From Archivesica marissinica (lineage: Eukaryota; Mollusca; Bivalvia; Venerida; Vesicomyidae), in assembly GCA_014843695.1 (NCBI GenBank), contig CM026386.1:88059293-88123292 (forward strand): DNA of 64,000 nucleotides. Reading direction: 5' to 3'. The notes beneath the pieces are model-generated. The model was not told the DNA's origin, ran no database searches, and worked only from the letters and a program-made list of their open reading frames with translations. Numbering within the stretch: position 1 is the first letter of the stretch; every line of letters begins with the position of its first letter. Made by a program: the position numbers and the translations under genes. Positions 11,639 to 24,028 of this stretch are shown one piece after another.

Positions 11639-11736
11639 TTGTACATGCAAGTATGGTAATGGTGAACCGTGTTATCAACAGTTTGTTCCAGAGGACATGA
11701 TTAGACGCAGAATGGATATGAGAGAATTAACACAAC
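11639..11736 (+). CDS. Putative Cys-rich internal exon, unrecognised gene
   Basis: The acceptor ctctactttcag and donor c|gtaagt enclose a 98-bp frame in phase 2 to 1, coding CTCKYGNGEPCYQQFVPEDM and IRRRMDMRELTQ. The phase agrees with the exon at 10874-10988, which supports both. The C-x-C…G-x-PC pattern followed by a basic Met/Arg-rich helix resembles a segment of amplified invertebrate genes that I recall only loosely, so I give no function. No exon with a matching start phase was found before 12393. Confidence 0.5.
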
Positions 11737-11869
11737 GTAAGTATTGGCTTATGGAATTGTCAATTTTCTACACACATGTTAATCGTTATATTGATATGGA
11801 AATAGTATTGTTTTACGATTGCGAAACAATGTTTTTTGGCAATTTATAACTAATCACTCAAGTTGGCAA

Positions 11870-12006
11870 GGATGAAAGCGTTTGTGTGGGAGAAAACACA
11901 CTTGTCCGATCTGGTAACCATTATACCATCTTCTCGGTCCGAGGATCAAACACGGGTTGCATTGGTGGGAAGCACGAGCATGCTGACCACTACGCTAATC
12001 GGTTGA
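11870..12006 (-). mobile_element. SINE, tRNA-Glu-like family, partial
   Basis: Minus-strand head with an A box (gattagcgtagtgg) and a mutated B box (tgtttgatcc), plus part of the body. The head edge reappears at 44112-44140 as the left border of duplication A2. Confidence 0.75.
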
Positions 12007-12392
12007 AGAGGCACATGCCCCTCCCCTTGATTTTTTGATTTCCTCATTGATATTTTAGGGATTTTTCCTAAAAAATGAGGAATTGTCCCATCCTTATACA
12101 TTAGCTGCTTTCAATTTGGCAACATTGGGCAAACGTGCTCAGTATATATTTCAAATTATTATTAACAATTATGTTAATAAAAGCAGTATATATTTCAAAT
12201 TCTTATTAACAATTATGTTAATATACCATTTCAATAAGTTGTCTGCAATGGGATACCTTGGTGTGACGGACACATTTATGGGGGGGGGGGGTCAGTCTTC
12301 CCAATTATTTCCCTTTTTATTCATAATTTCGGGCGTCCTATATGTCGATGTCCGTTTAATGAAATCACTGAATATATACATTTGTTTCTCAG

Positions 12393-12735
12393 GTTTGATG
12401 CTGACCATCCTGGCACAGTGTTTGTCAAGAATGACCCGGACGCAGAGGAGGTAGCCTTTCGAGTACTGCTGCCATATACAACATTTCCGGATGGAGAGGC
12501 TCCAGGGATCTAACCCCCAGAACTCCCCCTTCAGAGGCAGCAGTACCTCTATTAATCAATAAGAGAATTTGTAAACAATCCATATAAAGATATTGTGTGT
12601 TGAAGACCAGATGTAATGCCACCAGATGATTCGGATGGCGAAGGTCTGGTTACTTGTGGTCGTGGAAGCGGGCGTGGTTGTGCGTGTGATCGTGGGAAGA
12701 TGACAATGAGTGCACACAGTCGTAGCCCTCATTAG
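12393..12735 (+). pseudogene. Last exon of unrecognised gene, A3 copy
   Basis: Same exon as at 196 and 44524: acceptor tttctcag, then FDADHPGTVFVKNDPDAEEV, RVLLPYTTFPDGEAPGI and TAA. The frame after that TAA has one further stop in A3 (tat-TAA where A2 has tat-aaa). Candidate exons of the same strand lie upstream (10874, 11639), but the splice phase of 11639 (1) does not match this start (2). It is therefore either preceded by an unseen exon or belongs to another gene. Confidence 0.45.
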
Positions 12736-12929
12736 ACTCTGACAATATCTGGACAACACCTATGATGATGATGATGATAGTGCATATGAAATGTACATGT
12801 GAATGAATCGTAAACATTGATTGTGGAGATTTGTTTGAACATAAACCTGGAAAATGTTGAAAACCCTGAACATGTGAATTTTTTGTTTTTGTATGTTACC
12901 ATGTAAATATTTTGATGACATTTTGTGTA

Positions 12930-12935
12930 AATAAA
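12930..12935 (+). promoter_or_regulatory. Poly(A) signal AATAAA, A3 copy
   Basis: Conserved AATAAA plus GT-rich downstream tract, as in A1 and A2. Confidence 0.55.
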
Positions 12936-13204
12936 GGTTGTGTATGAATATATATATGCTACAAATTTCATTCTCATTGTACTTATAGTAATGTGCGTTG
13001 CTAAGGAGTTTGTTTTGGCAACTTTAACCTCGATTTTGGGACTTTTGCAAATTAAAAAGTCCATAATTATCTTTGTCAGTTTTTAACCTATAACAAAAAT
13101 GTATACATCATTGGAAAGCTAATGCATTGCCCTTTCAGATGAGCACATAATCTCAGCTTTTAATAAAATACCCATGTGACTGATTTTGTAATGGAGGGTC
13201 ACAT

Positions 13205-13690
13205 AAATAACTTATCAGAAATAAGACTGACATGCATGTATACATGTGTTGGTATTTAATAACAGGCATCGATCCATATGATTGAATACTTGATAATTTG
13301 ACATAAACACGACTTCTATAGAAGAGCGAAGATGCGGTATATTACCTACAAATCCATCACACGTTGTTATTGCAACATGAACGATTGAACCTCTGTGGCC
13401 GAGTGGTTACGGTCGGTGTAGTCAAATCACCTGCCCGTCAGCGCTGAAGGATCGAATACCACTGGGTGTCGAATTATTTCATGTGATGATGCTATATATC
13501 CGACTGGCTTGTGGAAATGTCAGTGATTCTACTCGCATGCCGGTTTCTGAAATTCTCCCATAATGGGCGTCCGCGGTCTTCCACTTCCAAAGCATACTTA
13601 TGGAGAGTCGTCAACCTAATCTGTATGTGCAACTTGCAGTTAATAACAAACATACAATACATCAATATTCCCGGGTAGGGTTACTTCAGG
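13205..13690 (+). mobile_element. SINE-containing dispersed repeat (tRNA-like head at 13388)
   Basis: The head ctctgtggccgagtggttac and the degenerate B box ggatcgaatacc are tRNA-like. The body gtcgaattatttcatgtgat recurs in minus orientation at 54265-54515. Flanking and body sequence recurs at 18640-18900 (tacttgataat…aaacaagaattctata type words). Confidence 0.65.
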
Positions 13691-13939
13691 AAGCGGCGGG
13701 TGCACTGGCATTTTACTACTGTTTCTTTCGAACTATGTTTGCGAAGAGCTGGGCTTAAACATACGTGAATGCATATGTCGACCAGGTAAACAAATAATAT
13801 ATGCATTGACAATGTATGGCTTTACTAGGCGTTTATTTGTAAAACACCAATAGGTTAATTCGTGAAATAGCAAACATAGTCACATAAGATACAAATACAT
13901 GACACATAACCACCATATGTGAGATGTAACATGCAACAT

Positions 13940-16215
13940 TAAACACATGATATGGACAGCCAGGAAGGGTGGCTAGAGAACATTACACACATGATATGGA
14001 TAGCCAGGCAGGGTGGCTAGAGAACATTACACACATGATATGGATAGCCAGGAAGGGTGGCTAGAGAAAACTACACACATGATATGGATAGCCAGGAAGG
14101 GTGGCTAGAGAGCATTACACACATGATATGGATAGCCAGAGAGGGTGGCTAGAGAGCATTACACACATGATATGGATAGCCAGAGAGGGTGGATAGAGAA
14201 CATTACACACATGATATGGATAGCCAGGCAGGGTGGCTAGAGAACATTACACATATGATATGGATAGCTAGGAAGGGTGGCTAGAGAACATTACACACAT
14301 GATATGGACAGCCATGAAGGGTGGCTAGAGAACAGTACACACATGATATGGATAGCCAGGAAGGGTGGCTAGAGAACATTACACACATGATATGGATAGC
14401 CAGGAAGGGTGGCTAGAGAACATTACACACATGATATGGATAGCCAGGAAGGGTGGCTAGAGAACATTACACACATGATATGGATAGCCAGGAAGGGTGG
14501 CTAGAGAACATTACACACATGATATGGATAGCCAGGAAGGGTGGCTAGAGAGCATTACACACATGATATGGATAGTCAGGAAGGGTGGCTAGAGAACATT
14601 ACACACATGATATGGATAGCCAGGAAGGGTGGCTAGAGAACATTACACACATGATATGGATAGCCAGGAAGGGTGGCTAGAGAGCATTACACACATGATA
14701 TGGATAGTCAGGAAGGGTGGCTAGAGAACATTACACACATGATATGGATAGCCAGGAAGGGTGGCTAGAGAACATTACACACATGATATGGATAGCCAGG
14801 AAGGGTGGCTAGAGAGCATTACACACATGATATGGATAGTCAGGAAGGGTGGCTAGAGAACATTACACACATGATATGGATAGCCAGTAAGGGTGACTAG
14901 AGAACATTACACACATGATATGGTTAGCCAGGAAGGGTGGCTAGAGAGCATTACACACATGATATGGATAGTCAGGAAGGGTGGCTAGAGAACATTACAC
15001 ACATGATATGGATAGCCAGGAAGGGATTTAGAGAACATTACACACAGGATATGGATAGCCAGGAAGGTGGCAGAGAAATTCACACATGATATGATAGCCA
15101 GGAGGTGGCTAGAGAACATTACACACATGATAGATAGCCAGGAAGGTGGCTAGAGAACATACACACATGTATGGATAGCCAGGAAGGTGGCTAGAGAACA
15201 TTACACACATGATATGGATAGCCAGGAAGGGTGGCTAGAGAACATTACACACATGATATGGATAGCCAGGAAGGGTGGCTAGAGAACATTACACACATGA
15301 TATGGATAGCCAGGAAGGGTGGCTAGAGAACATTACACACATGATATGGATAGCCAGGAAGGGTGGCTAGAGAACATTACACACATGATATGGATAGCCA
15401 GGAAGGGTGGCTAGAGAACAGTACACACATGATATGGATAGCCAGGAATGGTGGCTAGAGAACATTACACACATGATATGGATAGTCAGGAAGGGTGGCT
15501 AGAGAACATTACACACATGATATGGATAGCCAGGAAGGGTGGCTACAGAACAGTACACACATGATATGGATAGCCAGGAAGGGTGGCTAGAGAACAGTAC
15601 ACACATGATATGGATAGTCAGGAAGGGTGGCTAGAGAACATTACACACATGATATGGATAGCCAGGAAGGGTGGCTAGAAACATTACACACAGATATGGA
15701 TAGCCAGAAACAAAGGTGGCTAGAGAACATTACACAATGATATGGATAGCCAGAGAGGGTGGCTAGAGAACATATACACATGATATGGATAGCCAGCCAG
15801 AAGGGGGCTAGAGAACATCACACATGATATGGATAGCCAGAGACGGTGGCTAGAGAACATTATACACATGATATGGATAGCCAGGAAGGGTGGCTAGAGA
15901 ACATTACACACATGATATGGATAGCCAGGAAGGGTGGCTAGAGAACATTACACACATGATATGGATAGCCAGGAAGGGTGGCTAGAGAACATTACACACA
16001 TGATATGGATAGCCAGGAAGGGTGGCTAGAGAACATTACACACATGATATGGATAGCCAGAGAGGGTGGCTAGAGAACATTACACACATGATATGGATAG
16101 CCAGGCAGGGTGGCTAGAGAACATTACACACATGATATGGACAGCCAGGAAGGGTGGCTAGAGAACATTACACACATGATATGGATAGCCAGGAAGGGTG
16201 GCTAGAGAACATTAA
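13940..16215. repeat. 44-bp minisatellite, about 51 units
   Basis: Unit: acattacacacatgatatgg, atagccaggaagggtggcta, gaga. Several higher-order patterns are visible (a unit with gtcagg recurring every third or fourth unit between 14570 and 14990). Two patches, about 15010-15190 and 15670-15840, contain many single-base losses (for example ggaaggtggcagagaaattc), unlike the clean units around them. These look like unpolished long-read sequence. Confidence 0.95.
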
Positions 16216-16640
16216 ATCGTTGGATGCAAATACAATTCCAAGCTCAGATATATCTGTCATATCTACTTTGTTGCAAATGCACTTTCACAATATACCTGGA
16301 TCCCACACAGATCCGTTCATATACATACATATGCAGTAAAATCTAGCTATATAAGTGGACAAAGGTATTCATATGTTAATGCGATGTCTGCTCTGGGGGG
16401 TTGCTTGGAATTGGTGATACTTCCAGCCTAGGATTAAGATTTGTATATAGATGCCAGGTTGACAGTCAGTTATATACGAGGATATAGAAGATTAGGTTTC
16501 TTTACAATATCAGGGATAGGGAGTTGAAGTTGGGGGGAGTTTCATATAATGTGTTATCACATAACTTTACTTGTATTCAGTGTAATACAGTCATCGCATA
16601 ATTTCTTAAGGTACACCCGTTTAATAACACCTGAAAGATT
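16216..16640. other. No feature seen
   Basis: AT-rich, unique at this scale. No supported ORF or RNA. Confidence 0.5.
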
Positions 16641-16641
16641 G

Positions 16642-16950
16642 AGAGAATAATCCTTATACGCAGTAAATTAAACCTTAAAGTACGCATATCTGTAACGCTC
16701 TTATAACGCTGTTTAAAAAGTAAATATGACGCTGCTTTGTTTAGTGACGTCATGACAATTTAACATGACACTTGACGCCAAACTGAAAGTTGCTACATTA
16801 TGTATTACAGAATGTTCTTTGGTAATGTGACAATTGAAAGAACTTATACTCGTGATTAGTTCATATCATATTTTATGAAACTCGTTTATTGCAAAATTCC
16901 AAAACGAGTTTCATAAAATATGATATGAAATCACCACTCATGTAAGATCC
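16642..16950. mobile_element. MITE-like element with perfect 28-bp hairpin
   Basis: Homologous to 23458-23835 (shared words gtaaattaaac, ttataacg, tagtgacgtcatgacaa). It ends in a hairpin whose arms, 16860-16887 and 16902-16929, are perfectly complementary over 28 bases around a 14-base loop. The hairpin extends imperfectly outward to gatcttacatgag-type tips. No coding capacity. Confidence 0.7.
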
Positions 16951-17077
16951 GATATGTATTACGATCTCCTTGGACATTAATGTATTTAACGAATGCATTA
17001 AAGATGTAGAGGTTGAAAGTTGAGTTGCATTGTTCGTCATTATTCAATTATAAGATACACTCCACACTCTCAACACT

Positions 17078-17114
<37 letters not shown>

Positions 17115-19234
17115 ATTATAACACAAATGTTTAAACATATTCTTCCCAGAAACCACAATGCACATATCTTGGATACTTGATATCCAGCATCAGTTAGTGA
17201 ACCTCGACTAAGATTGATGACGTTGTGATCCTGGAGTCATATTTGACCCCACATAATTTACATCGACTTATATATGGAAATGGGTACCTCGGCTAAGGAC
17301 ACTTGAATTAACATTCTCGCTCCCCCCCCTGCATTGTGTTATCTCATATCATAAATGTGTGAAATGTGAGCTTATGTCATAAATTAAATATGAATACAAT
17401 TATGTTAATAATCAACAAAGATTATTCAAATAATGCTGCAAAATACGCATACCATTGCTTAATATCTATAAAGCAATGCTCATTGCAACATAATGCAATC
17501 GTGCAACACTTCATCCCAGTGTAATAGTGTATACCTCTAAGATATGCACACCAACTTAGTAATCGCCATTATCGTGCTTCGCACCCACAGAGAACTAATC
17601 AATTATCGGGGGGAAATCACATAATTATTATCCGAATTAGTATATCACGTCGTTCTGTGAATCCCTGTCAAGAACTCATGGTACCGAATATGTTGTTACA
17701 ACAATTTCTTAATATTGACATGGGATATACGTATAATTATATCTCACTCCCCGAAACACTTTCGTATTGTCATACAGATACACCATATGCTTGACACTAT
17801 ACATACACAAAAACAATTAATATTTAAGTCAGCTGTCATCTAACAAATAGAAATAAATGAATAGACACTGTATGATTAAAAGATCCAATTCATAACTGAA
17901 ATTTACAAAATGTTTATTTTTATTTATGCGTGCATCTGGTTCAACAGTCTGTGGATAAGTGTGACACCATCATCTAAACAATCAAAATAATCACAAGGAA
18001 AGGTATTCGAATATTAAGTTACTATGTAGCTTGTTTCCCAATCCTAATTGTAATTTGCAACTAGTTCTATGTTATGTACCATTCTTCAATAAAATATTGT
18101 TTAAACTAATCCCAAATTGGATATGCACATGTGCAGTTCGAAAACACACCTGCCAAGATTTGGCAGCCAATGAGTGAACTGATGTTTGGAACTTTTCTTC
18201 ACCAGGACTGCCTATAATATATACATGTTGGTGATAAGCTGCGTAATAGTATGAGCAATTGTTAATACCTGGCTCCTAATCGGACACTAATCTAATTTGC
18301 GATACCAGTTAACAATGGACCAAACCTCTATGCACAGTATCGCAATGTCATCCTATTACACATACAAGTAATCTAGGTAATAGCCCCCGTACGCGGGTAC
18401 GTTTGCATACTAATTATCTAGAACGAAAGGCAACTATTGTCTGCGTAAATGTATAACATATTTGATGTGTTACAAATAATCTAAATCATAATTGTATAAA
18501 CTCTTCGAAAATTAGTAAGGTTGAAAAAGGTTACTTATTAGTTATGAAATTGAAGTCTATATAAATAAATGACTCCCAAATTCTATATACAAAATGTGCA
18601 TCTGATAGAAATAAACAGGCTGACAAATGGGGCTTTATAGCAAGACCTCTGACATGTATGAATATGTGTTAGTAATTAAACGGGGATCGATCCATCATAT
18701 ACTTGATAATCTGATATAAACAAGAATTCTATATAAATCACTTTCAGCTCACTGTTGCAGCATTATTTCGTGTGAGGAATATATTCGACTGGCTTGCGGA
18801 AGGTCGATTGTAGGATACTATTCCGTCAACGTTTATATCTGACACATACTCATAGCGTAACGATAAACACATACATGTATACATGTAGCTGTTGAAATGA
18901 AAATGACATTAATCCTGTGACCATAGGCAAATCATATTGAAAATGATATGATAGTAGTATACACTCAACACAATTCCTAATCGGTCACCTGGTATTTTAC
19001 AATAGTTGGAGAAAACTAATAACAATATAATATCAATAACATTAATGCTATTTATTACATATTATTACAGATCGCTATGCAATGAATAGCAGGATAATAA
19101 TCTGGAATAAATATTAATATTGTATGATTATTAATTGGTCCAAATAATTATTATAAAAATCAAGGTGACCGATTATGAATGTTACTGAGTGTACATGTAT
19201 TGTGTCGCATCATGTTCTATAAAACAATATGGGG
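16951..19234. other. AT-rich stretch without genes
   Basis: Contains a (TA)n microsatellite at 17078-17110 and the dispersed-repeat body at 18640-18900. I see no exon-like or RNA signal that I would defend. Confidence 0.55.
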
Positions 19235-19235
19235 A

Positions 19236-19335
19236 AGTCTTGATAGCTTAATGGCCCAGCGATCGTTTCTGGTGTGAGAGGCCCGGAGTTCGCACCCAGT
19301 ATTTAAATTCTATTTTGCCTCATATTCTCCCGTAT
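19236..19335 (+). mobile_element. tRNA-like SINE head
   Basis: gtcttgatagcttaatggcc followed, at tRNA spacing, by ggagttcgcaccc resembles A and B boxes. It reads on into a short unique body (tctattttgcctcatattct). No second copy is in the window, so family membership is uncertain. Confidence 0.4.
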
Positions 19336-20039
19336 GGCGATGAATTCCATCATGAATGAGGTCTCGATAGCGATTAATTTAATGTTATTAACACTGGGAG
19401 TGTCGACATTTGTCAATTGAGGAAACTTTCCTGTTGGTCTGTGGTTCTACCCTGACACCCGTGTGTAGATGTAATATTGCTAGGAAGGTCACCGGATTCA
19501 TTATCCACCAATACATGTTAGACAATTGTAAACCTGAGCTGTGTGACCTACATTACCGCTCCAAACCCATACAAAATAAACAAATAGTATATCATTGTAA
19601 GGGTGTTTGACCATGTTTCAAGAATGATATTTTGAGAATATAAATGTTTTATCCGACATAAAGGGTCGATTGAAAACATATTTTGTCGGAAATAATTAGT
19701 TTAAACGTTATTTATTTCAGTATTTTTACATGTAATTAAGAAATGAACACATTATATATGATTTAACAGCAGTAGACTGAAAGGGATTATAACGAAATAA
19801 AACGTATATATGTTATCCCTTCTCGGAAATAATTGCAATATTTCTTCTATTATGAACTAATAAGATGCAACCAAATTAAACATTGGGAAGCATCGACAGT
19901 TGGTTATTTCAATAACAAAACAACGAACAACATTGAGTCGGTTTTATCTAAAAATGTGCTTGCCTCAATGTGTGGGCGTCTGTTGGACTAATTGCTATAT
20001 TTATCCTGAATCTAAGTGAATAGTTTATTGTATTTTGGG

Positions 20040-21345
20040 CCAATCCCTGTAGTGTTATTCCCAGAACGTGTTGTGTTATTCCCAGAACTTGTTGTGCTAT
20101 TCACATAACTTGTTGTGTTATTCCCAGCCATATTGTGTTATTCCTAGCCATATTGTGTTATTCCCAGAACATATTGTGTTATTCCTAGCCATGTTGTGTT
20201 ATTCCTAGCCGTATTGTGTTATTCCCAGCCATATTGTGTTATTTCCAGCCATATTGTGTTATTCCCAGCCTTAGTGTGTTATTCCCAGCCATATTGTGTT
20301 ATTCCTAGCCGTATTGTGTTATTCCCATAACATATTGTGTTATTCACAGAACTTGTTGTGTTATTCCCAGCCATGTTGTATTATTCACAGAACTTGGGTT
20401 ATTCCAAGCCATATTGTGTTATTCCCAGCCATATTGTGTTATTCCATGCCATGTTGTGTTCTTCCCAGCCATATAGTGTTATTCCTAGCCATATTGTGTT
20501 ATTCCCAGCCACATAGTGTTATTCCCAGCCATATAATGTTCCTCCCAGCCATATTGTGTTGTTCCCAGCCATATTGTGTTATTCCCAGCCATATTGTGTT
20601 TTCCCAGCCATATTGTGTTATTCCCAGCCATATTGTGTTATTCCCAGCCATATTGTGTTATTCCCAGCCATATTGTGTTATTCCCAGCCATATTGTGTTA
20701 CTCCCAGCCATATTGTGTTATTCCCAGCAATATTGTGTTATTCCCAGCCATATTGTGTTATTCCCAGCCATATTGTGTTATTCCCAGCCATATTGTGTTA
20801 TTCCCAGCCATATTGTGTTATTCCCAGCCATATTGTGTTATTCCCAGCCATATTGTGTTATTCCCAGCCATATTGTGTTATTCCCAGCCATATTGTGTTA
20901 TTCCCAGACATATTGTGTTATTCCCAGCCATATTGTGTTATTCCCAGCCATATTGTGTTATTCCCAGCCATATTGTGTTATTCCCAGCCATATTGTGTTA
21001 TTCCCAGCCATATTGTGTTATTCCCAGCCATATTGTGTTATTCCCAGCCATATTGTGTTATTCCCAGCCATATTGTGTTATTCCCAGCCATATTGTGTTA
21101 TTCCCAGCCATATTGTGTTATTCCCAGCCATATAGTGTTATTCCCAGCCACATAGTGTTATTCCCAGCCATATTGTGTTATTCCCCCCAGCCATATTGTG
21201 TTATTCCCAGCCATATTGTGTTATTCCCAGCCATATAGTGTTAATCCCAGCCATGTTGTATTATTCCCAGTCATATTGTGTTATTCCCAGCCATATAGTG
21301 TTATTCCCAGCCATGTTGTATTATTCACAGCCATATAGTGTTATT
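20040..21345. repeat. 20-bp minisatellite, about 64 units
   Basis: Unit ttattcccagccatattgtg. The left third is diverse (cagaacttgttgtg variants), the middle is nearly homogeneous and the right end diverges again, as expected for growth from the centre. Three units equal 60 bases, so all frames stay open and give spurious Cys/Tyr/Pro-rich proteins. It stops only about 40 bases before the first Ig exon. Confidence 0.95.
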
Positions 21346-21382
21346 GGAAATGGCTCTAGTTTCAAATTGTGCTATATTTCAG

Positions 21383-21721
21383 TATATTGCTGGCCGTGTC
21401 CTCAAGATGTTACACGTGTTCATGCAAGGCCTGGCAGTAGGGCAGTGTTTGCCTTTCAGACCACCATACAACCAGCATCAGAAAGCATTCAGTATTATAT
21501 AACAGCTTACAATGAATCTAACCTCTATACAGCAATATTTTACAATGAAGTATTAGAACATACTCAGCAGTATTTCAACTCAACGTTCATTGGAAATGCT
21601 GCCACTGGAAACTTTACTATACAAACTAACAATTTACAGACAATGGATGCTGGAGTTTATAGGCTGCACCATTTAGTATCGTTCTACACTACTGATAAAT
21701 GCTCTACTTTATATATATTAG
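21383..21721 (+). CDS. Ig-superfamily gene, exon with V-like Ig domain
   Basis: The acceptor gctatatttcag and donor attag|gtaagt enclose 339 bases, phase 1 to phase 1, the class usual for Ig-domain exons. Residues GSRAVFAFQTTI (B-strand region) and MDAGVYRLHHLV (the D-x-G-x-Y turn before strand F) fit a V-set fold. The canonical cysteine after GVY is replaced (GVYRL), so the core disulphide is probably absent or rearranged. N-glycosylation sites (NESN, NSTF, NFTI) suggest an extracellular location. It joins in phase with the exon at 24460. A signal-peptide exon was not found. The gene's identity is unknown; it is a cell-surface or secreted Ig protein by inference. Confidence 0.72.
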
Positions 21722-21962
21722 GTAAGTAAAATGTACAATCCTTAACTACTGATAAATGCTCTACTTTGTATATATTGGGTAAGTAAAATATACCATCCTT
21801 AACTACTGATAAATGCCCTACTTTATATATATTGGGTAAGTAAAATATACAATCCTTAACTACTGATAAATGCTCTACTTTGTATATATTGGGTAAGTAA
21901 AATATACCATCCTTAACTACTGATAAATGCTCTACTTTGTATATATTGGGTAAGTAAAATAT
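21691..21962. repeat. 57-bp repeat copying exon end plus 5' splice site
   Basis: About five copies of the last 33 or so bases of the exon (actactgataaatgctctac, tttatatatatt) with the donor ggtaagtaaaatat and the first intron bases. Each copy repeats a strong GTAAGT donor. Reading past the first donor hits TAA at once, so the extra copies cannot lengthen the protein in frame. Confidence 0.88.
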
Positions 21963-23457
21963 AAAACATTTACATTGTTTCACATGACATAATGGGTATC
22001 TCAGACATGTGTGTGTTCGCATAATCTGTCATATATCATAATGCATACACAATTGCTATCCGGATTATAAAATACTTGCTTATGGATCGATGATTTCCGT
22101 TTATCTTATCGATTATTTGTCTGTGTTAATGATTTCCGGATTACTTTATTTAATGCGTAGAACTCCTGGAACTTGAAACTATTAATCATTATAGGGTAAC
22201 CTCCTTTGATAGCATTGTTGGAGATCCTGACATGTGTTTAGGTAAATGTCATTATAATGATAAATATTCCTTTAATAGAAGCTTAAAAATAATCATAATT
22301 CGAAGCAATTGTTCATTAAAGGATACACAGCATGATAGCAGGTTTGCCACCGTAACAACTTGTATTGGCAATGTATGTCTAATGAAAGCTATATTTATTT
22401 TCAATGGAGACACTTGAACCTTTAAAATCTGTATAGGGCGGACTTCAACACAATGGTAGTTGATATTGACATCCATTAAACATTACACGCGTGTCCGTTG
22501 CATTATCTCAAATAGTGGCCAACCTTTGTTAGCATGTTGGTAGTTTCTAGTAGAAGACTCCTATTGAGTTTGAGTCAGTGGATAAATGGTGACAGCTACA
22601 GTTGGTCTTGATTCATGATAAATAGCACGGACATATATTGTGACACTTAGATTACCCGTATTAATGTGATGGTAAGTTAGTTACATATCTAGCTAGGGAT
22701 TCAATAATCCACTCGCCAACTTGTCATGATGAGTAATCATTTAAAATTATATACTGATTGTCCGACAGGTTGTCCGAAAGGTTGAGCCATTTGTCAGCTG
22801 TATAACGAAATATTATGTCTGAAAATTTAACATTGTGAAATCTAAATCCTTGAAATACAGCTGGCACTATACATTTGTTAGTGATAGTTTACTATGTGTG
22901 AGTCGATATTCAGGTATCTAGTAGCTTTTCACAAGCGTATTTTCCGTGTGAATGTAGCATTTGGCTTATAAAGACCGTTCGGGTTCTATATTTCAATTGA
23001 ATCGTGTTCAAATGTGATCCCAATATACATTTTGTGAAAACTTGGTTTATTCCAACATTCGACCATTTCTATAATTATATGTGGCCATTATTGTCGAACG
23101 TGCAAGTCAATATGTGAGCTTAAAGAATATCCCGTGTTTATCTCGGTCACTTTGCTACACTAACAATTCCTACCCGCAAAATAATGGTGTAGTTTTCTCA
23201 AATATTTGCTATGTCAAAACATTCAATATATTTGCAAAATCCGTGACATTTCGCATCAATATCCCAGGACTAACTCTATATTTTTCAAATCTCATAATTG
23301 TATATTAGCGAAGCATATTACAGGATAATAGTGCAAATTTGGTACATTTATGACATTAATTTTGGTATACACGATCTCTAATTGCGAGCAAACATATTGG
23401 GCCACAATTTAATGTATACACGTATAATAATACATGCAATGATTTTGATTGGTTGAT
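21963..23457. other. Intronic stretch, no feature seen
   Basis: Lies between Ig exons. AT-rich, with no additional in-phase exon recognised. Confidence 0.5.
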
Positions 23458-23835
23458 AGAATATAATCCTATAATTTGTAAATTAAACTGTAAAATATGC
23501 ATATATCTAGGTGAATTGATACACACCGTTAATGATAAGATGAACTACGATTAAAGGAGGTCTCAACGCACTTATAACGTTGTTTAAAATCATAAATATA
23601 ACGCTGCCTTGCTTAGTGACGTCATGACAACTTAATGACATCACGACAAGGTGCGCCAAAATGAAAGTTACAGCGTTACTTATTAACACGAGCGCGCGAT
23701 GGCAATGCGATAAAACGGATCTTACATTGATGATGATTTCATACAATATATATATAAAAGACTCGCTTAATAGCAAAATTCCATTACTCATTTCATGAAA
23801 TATGGTATAAAATCACCACTCATGTAAGATCCTGT
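23458..23835. mobile_element. MITE-like element, second copy
   Basis: Same family as 16642-16950: shared cttagtgacgtcatgacaac region, tagcaaaattccat loop and atcaccactcatgtaagatc tip. Here the hairpin arms have diverged and a short TA run interrupts the left arm. The outer tips ggatcttacat (about 23716) and atgtaagatcc (about 23821) still pair. Confidence 0.65.
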
Positions 23836-24028
23836 ATATGTGTCGTATATACAAACTAACAGGTAGGTATGTCCATCGGCTGGCTGGAGACAGCACTATC
23901 GACCTATCGAATAATATTAAAACAGGGCCGAGGTACCGTAGTACCGAAGTGGCTGTATCTCATTGACAGAAGGCGTGGCTCTAAAATAGCATGGTCATGA
24001 ACTCAATTTAAATAAAGATTGGATTATA

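Larger units (their letters stand above)
11965..13200 (+). repeat. Partial third copy A3 of the left end of the A unit
   Basis: This segment matches 44115-45320 (A2) and, from 12210 on, the start of A1. It includes the putative last exon, its AATAAA and the following untranslated region. Similarity stops after the shared word ggagggtcaca. Beyond that point A1 and A2 continue into LINE sequence, while A3 continues into a different dispersed repeat (13200-13690). A3 thus shows the locus without the LINE fragment. Unlike A1, it is preceded by a complete SINE head and by upstream exons of the same gene, so it may be the parental locus. Confidence 0.85.

Noticed and set aside
13940..16215. CRISPR-like regular repeats
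   Set aside because: Units are contiguous tandem repeats with no unique spacers, and the genome is eukaryotic. All other arrays were rejected as CRISPR for the same reason.
20296..21238. Long Cys/Tyr/Pro-rich ORFs in three plus-strand frames
   Set aside because: Product of a 20-bp repeat (3 x 20 = 60) without stops. Three overlapping frames give the same peptide.
22232..23308. Short ORFs in the Ig intron
   Set aside because: Composition like AT-rich non-coding sequence, no phase-1 exon borders, no Ig residues.
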